From Deltaproteobacteria bacterium (GTDB lineage: Bacteria; Myxococcota; XYA12-FULL-58-9), in assembly GCA_016218825.1 (NCBI GenBank), contig JACRCV010000108.1, positions 1-32,707 on the forward strand: a stretch of 32,707 nucleotides of DNA, read 5' to 3'. The translations under genes and the position numbers were made by a program. The number at the start of each line of letters is the position of its first letter. The first letter of the stretch is position 1. Below, piece by piece: positions 31,120 through 32,707 of the stretch. The notes beneath the pieces were generated by a model. It had not been told where the DNA came from. It made no database searches and worked only from the letters and a program-made list of their open reading frames with translations.

Positions 31120-32502
31120 ATGGAGAGCGAGAACCGCGGCCGGCTGACGCTGGCGGCGCTGACGGATCTGGTGGCGGCGGGCGAGATCGACACGGTGGTC
31201 ACGGCGTTTCCCGACATGTTCGGGCGGCTGATGGGAAAGCGGATCACCGGGCACTACTTCGTGAACACCGCGGCGAGCCACGGGATCCACGCCTGCGACT
31301 ACCTGCTCGCCTGCGACGTCGAGATGGACCCGGTGCCGGGCTACAAGTTCGCGAGCTGGGCGCAAGGCTACGGCGACGTCCACCTGGTCCCGGATCTGCA
31401 GACCCTGCGGCGGCTCCCGTGGCTGGAGAAGACCGCGTTCGTGCTCTGTGATCTGCGGCGCGGCGAGCACGACGAGCCGGTCGCGGTGGCACCCCGGCAG
31501 ATCCTGCGCCGCCAGCTGGAGCGGGCCAAGGCCGCCGGCTTCGTGGTCAAAGGGGCCTCGGAGCTCGAGTTCTACATCTTCAAGGACAGCTTCGAGGAGG
31601 CGGCGCAAAAAGGCTTTCACGAGCTGACGCCGTACGGCTGGTACATCGAGGACTATCAACTGCTGCAGGGCACCAAGGAGGAGTTTCTGGTGCGCGCGAT
31701 CAGAAACGGCATGGACGAGGCCGGGGTGCCGATCGAGTTCAGCAAGGGGGAGTGGGGCCCGGGGCAGCAGGAGATCAACCTCGGCTACTGCGACTTGTTG
31801 GAGATGGCGGATCGGCACGTGCTCTACAAGCAGGGCGTCAAGGAGATCGCACAGCAGCACGGCGTCAGCGTCACCTTCATGGCGAAGTGGCACGAGAAGT
31901 TCGCGGGCTCGAGCTGCCACATCCACGCGAGCCTGTGGGATGCCTCGGGGGCGAACAGCAGCTTTTACGATCCGACCGCGCCGGGGGGGCGCGGCAAGAC
32001 CTTCCGCGGCTTACTCGCCGGGCAGCTCGCGCACGCAAAAGAGCTGATGGTGTTCTTCGCGCCGTTCGTGAACTCCTACAAGCGCTACCAATCGGCGTCG
32101 TTTGCGCCGACCCGCCTCGCCTGGAGCCTGGACAACCGCACCGTCGGCCTGCGGGCGCTGGGGGAGAAGAGCAGCCTGCGCCTCGAGAACCGCATCCCCG
32201 GGGCCGACGCCAACCCTTACCTGGCGTTCGCGGCGATGATCGCGGCCGGTCTCGACGGCATCGAGCGTGCCCTCGAGCCACCGCCGCCGTTTTGTGGCGA
32301 CGCCTACGCCGCCCAGAGCCTCGACACCGTGCCGAGCACGCTCACCGCCGCGATCGCCGCCCTCGAAGGCTCGAGCTTCGCGCGCCAAGAGCTCGGCGAA
32401 GACGTCGTCGAGCACTACCTGCACGCGGCGAAGACCGAGCAGCGCAAGTTCAACGAGGTCGTCACCTGTTGGGAGCGGTCTCGGCACTTCGAGCGCACCT
32501 GA
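31120..32502 (+). CDS. Glutamine synthetase-like ATP-dependent ligase (possible gamma-glutamyl-amine ligase)
   Basis: 460 aa; AGGAGG 4-5 bases before the ATG. GS beta-grasp and catalytic domains: FPDMFGRLMGKR (30-41), acidic metal ligands in SELEFYIF (E148/E150), EWGPGQQEIN (E211, E218), SSCHIHASLWD (H267/H269, ATP/metal loop), TRLAWSLDNRTVGLR and RLENRIPGADANPY. The adenylylation-site sequence of housekeeping GlnA (NLYDLPPEE type) is absent, as in the PuuA/GlnT/GlnA3-like branches that join glutamate to amines. With an ALDH and an ADH beside it, an amine or polyamine gamma-glutamylation route is plausible but not proved; ordinary glutamine synthesis remains possible. Last gene of the rmuC-ALDH-ADH-GS run. 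Confidence 0.88.
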   Translation: MESENRGRLTLAALTDLVAAGEIDTVVTAFPDMFGRLMGKRITGHYFVNTAASHGIHACDYLLACDVEMDPVPGYKFASWAQGYGDVHLVPDLQTLRRLPWLEKTAFVLCDLRRGEHDEPVAVAPRQILRRQLERAKAAGFVVKGASELEFYIFKDSFEEAAQKGFHELTPYGWYIEDYQLLQGTKEEFLVRAIRNGMDEAGVPIEFSKGEWGPGQQEINLGYCDLLEMADRHVLYKQGVKEIAQQHGVSVTFMAKWHEKFAGSSCHIHASLWDASGANSSFYDPTAPGGRGKTFRGLLAGQLAHAKELMVFFAPFVNSYKRYQSASFAPTRLAWSLDNRTVGLRALGEKSSLRLENRIPGADANPYLAFAAMIAAGLDGIERALEPPPPFCGDAYAAQSLDTVPSTLTAAIAALEGSSFARQELGEDVVEHYLHAAKTEQRKFNEVVTCWERSRHFERT

Positions 32503-32555
32503 CGGGTGCGCTAGGGACCTTCTTCTTCTTCTTCTTCTTCTTCTTCTCCTCCTCC
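32492..32555 (+). terminator. Terminator overlapping the stop codon, with pyrimidine tract
   Basis: AGCGCACC (32492-32499) and GGTGCGCT (32505-32512) form 8 perfect pairs around loop TGACG, which contains the stop codon TGA (32500-32502). Seven bases later a 36-base run of pyrimidines begins. The tract is U-rich but broken by C, so termination strength is uncertain. Confidence 0.6.
32520..32555 (+). repeat. Trinucleotide microsatellite (TTC)9(TCC)3
   Basis: Nine perfect TTC units at 32520-32546, then three TCC units to 32555. Noncoding, just past the terminator hairpin. The complementary strand is a purine tract (GAA), prone to slippage and triplex formation. Confidence 0.9.
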
Positions 32556-32556
32556 T

Positions 32557-32570
32557 TTTGATTCCCGCGC
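32557..32570 (+). repeat. Edge fragment of the dispersed repeat, copy F
   Basis: TTTGATTCCCGCGC matches the first 14 bases of copy B exactly, then the sequence departs. Like copies B and C it lies shortly after a gene on the same strand. Only the edge remains. Confidence 0.55.
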
Positions 32571-32707
32571 CCGACTTTGACAGATCCTCGTACCAAATGA
32601 AGGGCCACCCTGAATGATTTCAAGAGGATAGGACGCCAGAAACCCCAAAACGCCTAGTATACGCCTGGCGAATTTACGCTTGCATTACAGCCTATAGGAA
32701 TGGTTGA
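32571..32707. other. Low-GC gene-free right end
   Basis: About 48% G+C by hand count, well below the rest of the window. No supportable reading frame or RNA. It contains GTATAC and a CGCC...GGCG near-palindrome around 32650-32670. It could be a promoter region of a gene beyond the window or the edge of an acquired segment. Confidence 0.4.

Overview
The window is very GC-rich, with coding third positions dominated by G and C. Its protein styles point to a Myxococcota-type bacterium (former Deltaproteobacteria): many signal-II lipoproteins, CDGxDNDCDG (MopE-type) repeats in two unrelated secreted proteins, a giant Cys-rich von Willebrand A lipoprotein, and a subtilase ending in a MYXO-CTERM-like tail. 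The taxonomic assignment is inference. No phage, plasmid, CRISPR or complete insertion sequence is visible.

Layout. 1-122: tail of a plus-strand gene. 228-1577 (-): secreted YtkA/degenerate cytochrome-like protein. 1744-3315: aldehyde dehydrogenase. 3435-5876: cupredoxin lipoprotein, 19-codon leader ORF, outer-membrane barrel and YtkA-like lipoprotein, probably a periplasmic metal-handling set. 5884-8405 (-): two lipoproteins. 8432-8593 (-): self-contained promoter, tRNA-Gly(GCC) and terminator cassette. 8597-10956 (-): envelope protein plus phosphodiesterase-like lipoprotein. 11090-16056 (+): EEP hydrolase, VWA lipoprotein, HAD hydrolase and a short thioredoxin whose first active-site Cys codon is TGA. 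16487-21268 (-): four genes joined by three 4-nt overlaps (thpR, rhomboid, subtilase, APH-type kinase). 21360-22838 (+): fold-type II PLP enzyme. 23094-24460 (-): 66-aa protein and branched-chain aminotransferase. 24562-28378 (+): radical SAM/SPASM enzyme, second rhomboid, RmuC. 28357-32502 (+): aldehyde dehydrogenase with a histone-H1-like Lys-rich tail, iron alcohol dehydrogenase and glutamine synthetase-like ligase, ended by a hairpin overlapping the stop codon. 32571-32707 drops to about 48% GC by hand count.

Two signals stand out. First, 15727-16056 reads as a selenoprotein thioredoxin (W-Sec-P-F-C). Its in-frame TGA is followed by a stem-loop with the geometry of a bacterial SECIS, and coding signal continues for 81 codons beyond the TGA. 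Second, an intergenic element of about 77-96 bp occurs five times, plus one edge fragment. Each full copy has a 10-bp stem whose paired bases change together between copies, a fixed TTTGATTCCC edge and a G-rich linker. Two copies form an inverted pair between convergent genes. This looks like a REP/REPIN-like family that I do not recognise.

Functional links are inference: the coupled rhomboid and C-terminally anchored subtilase suggest an enzyme-substrate pair, and the ALDH/ADH/ligase trio suggests amine or aldehyde metabolism through gamma-glutamyl intermediates.
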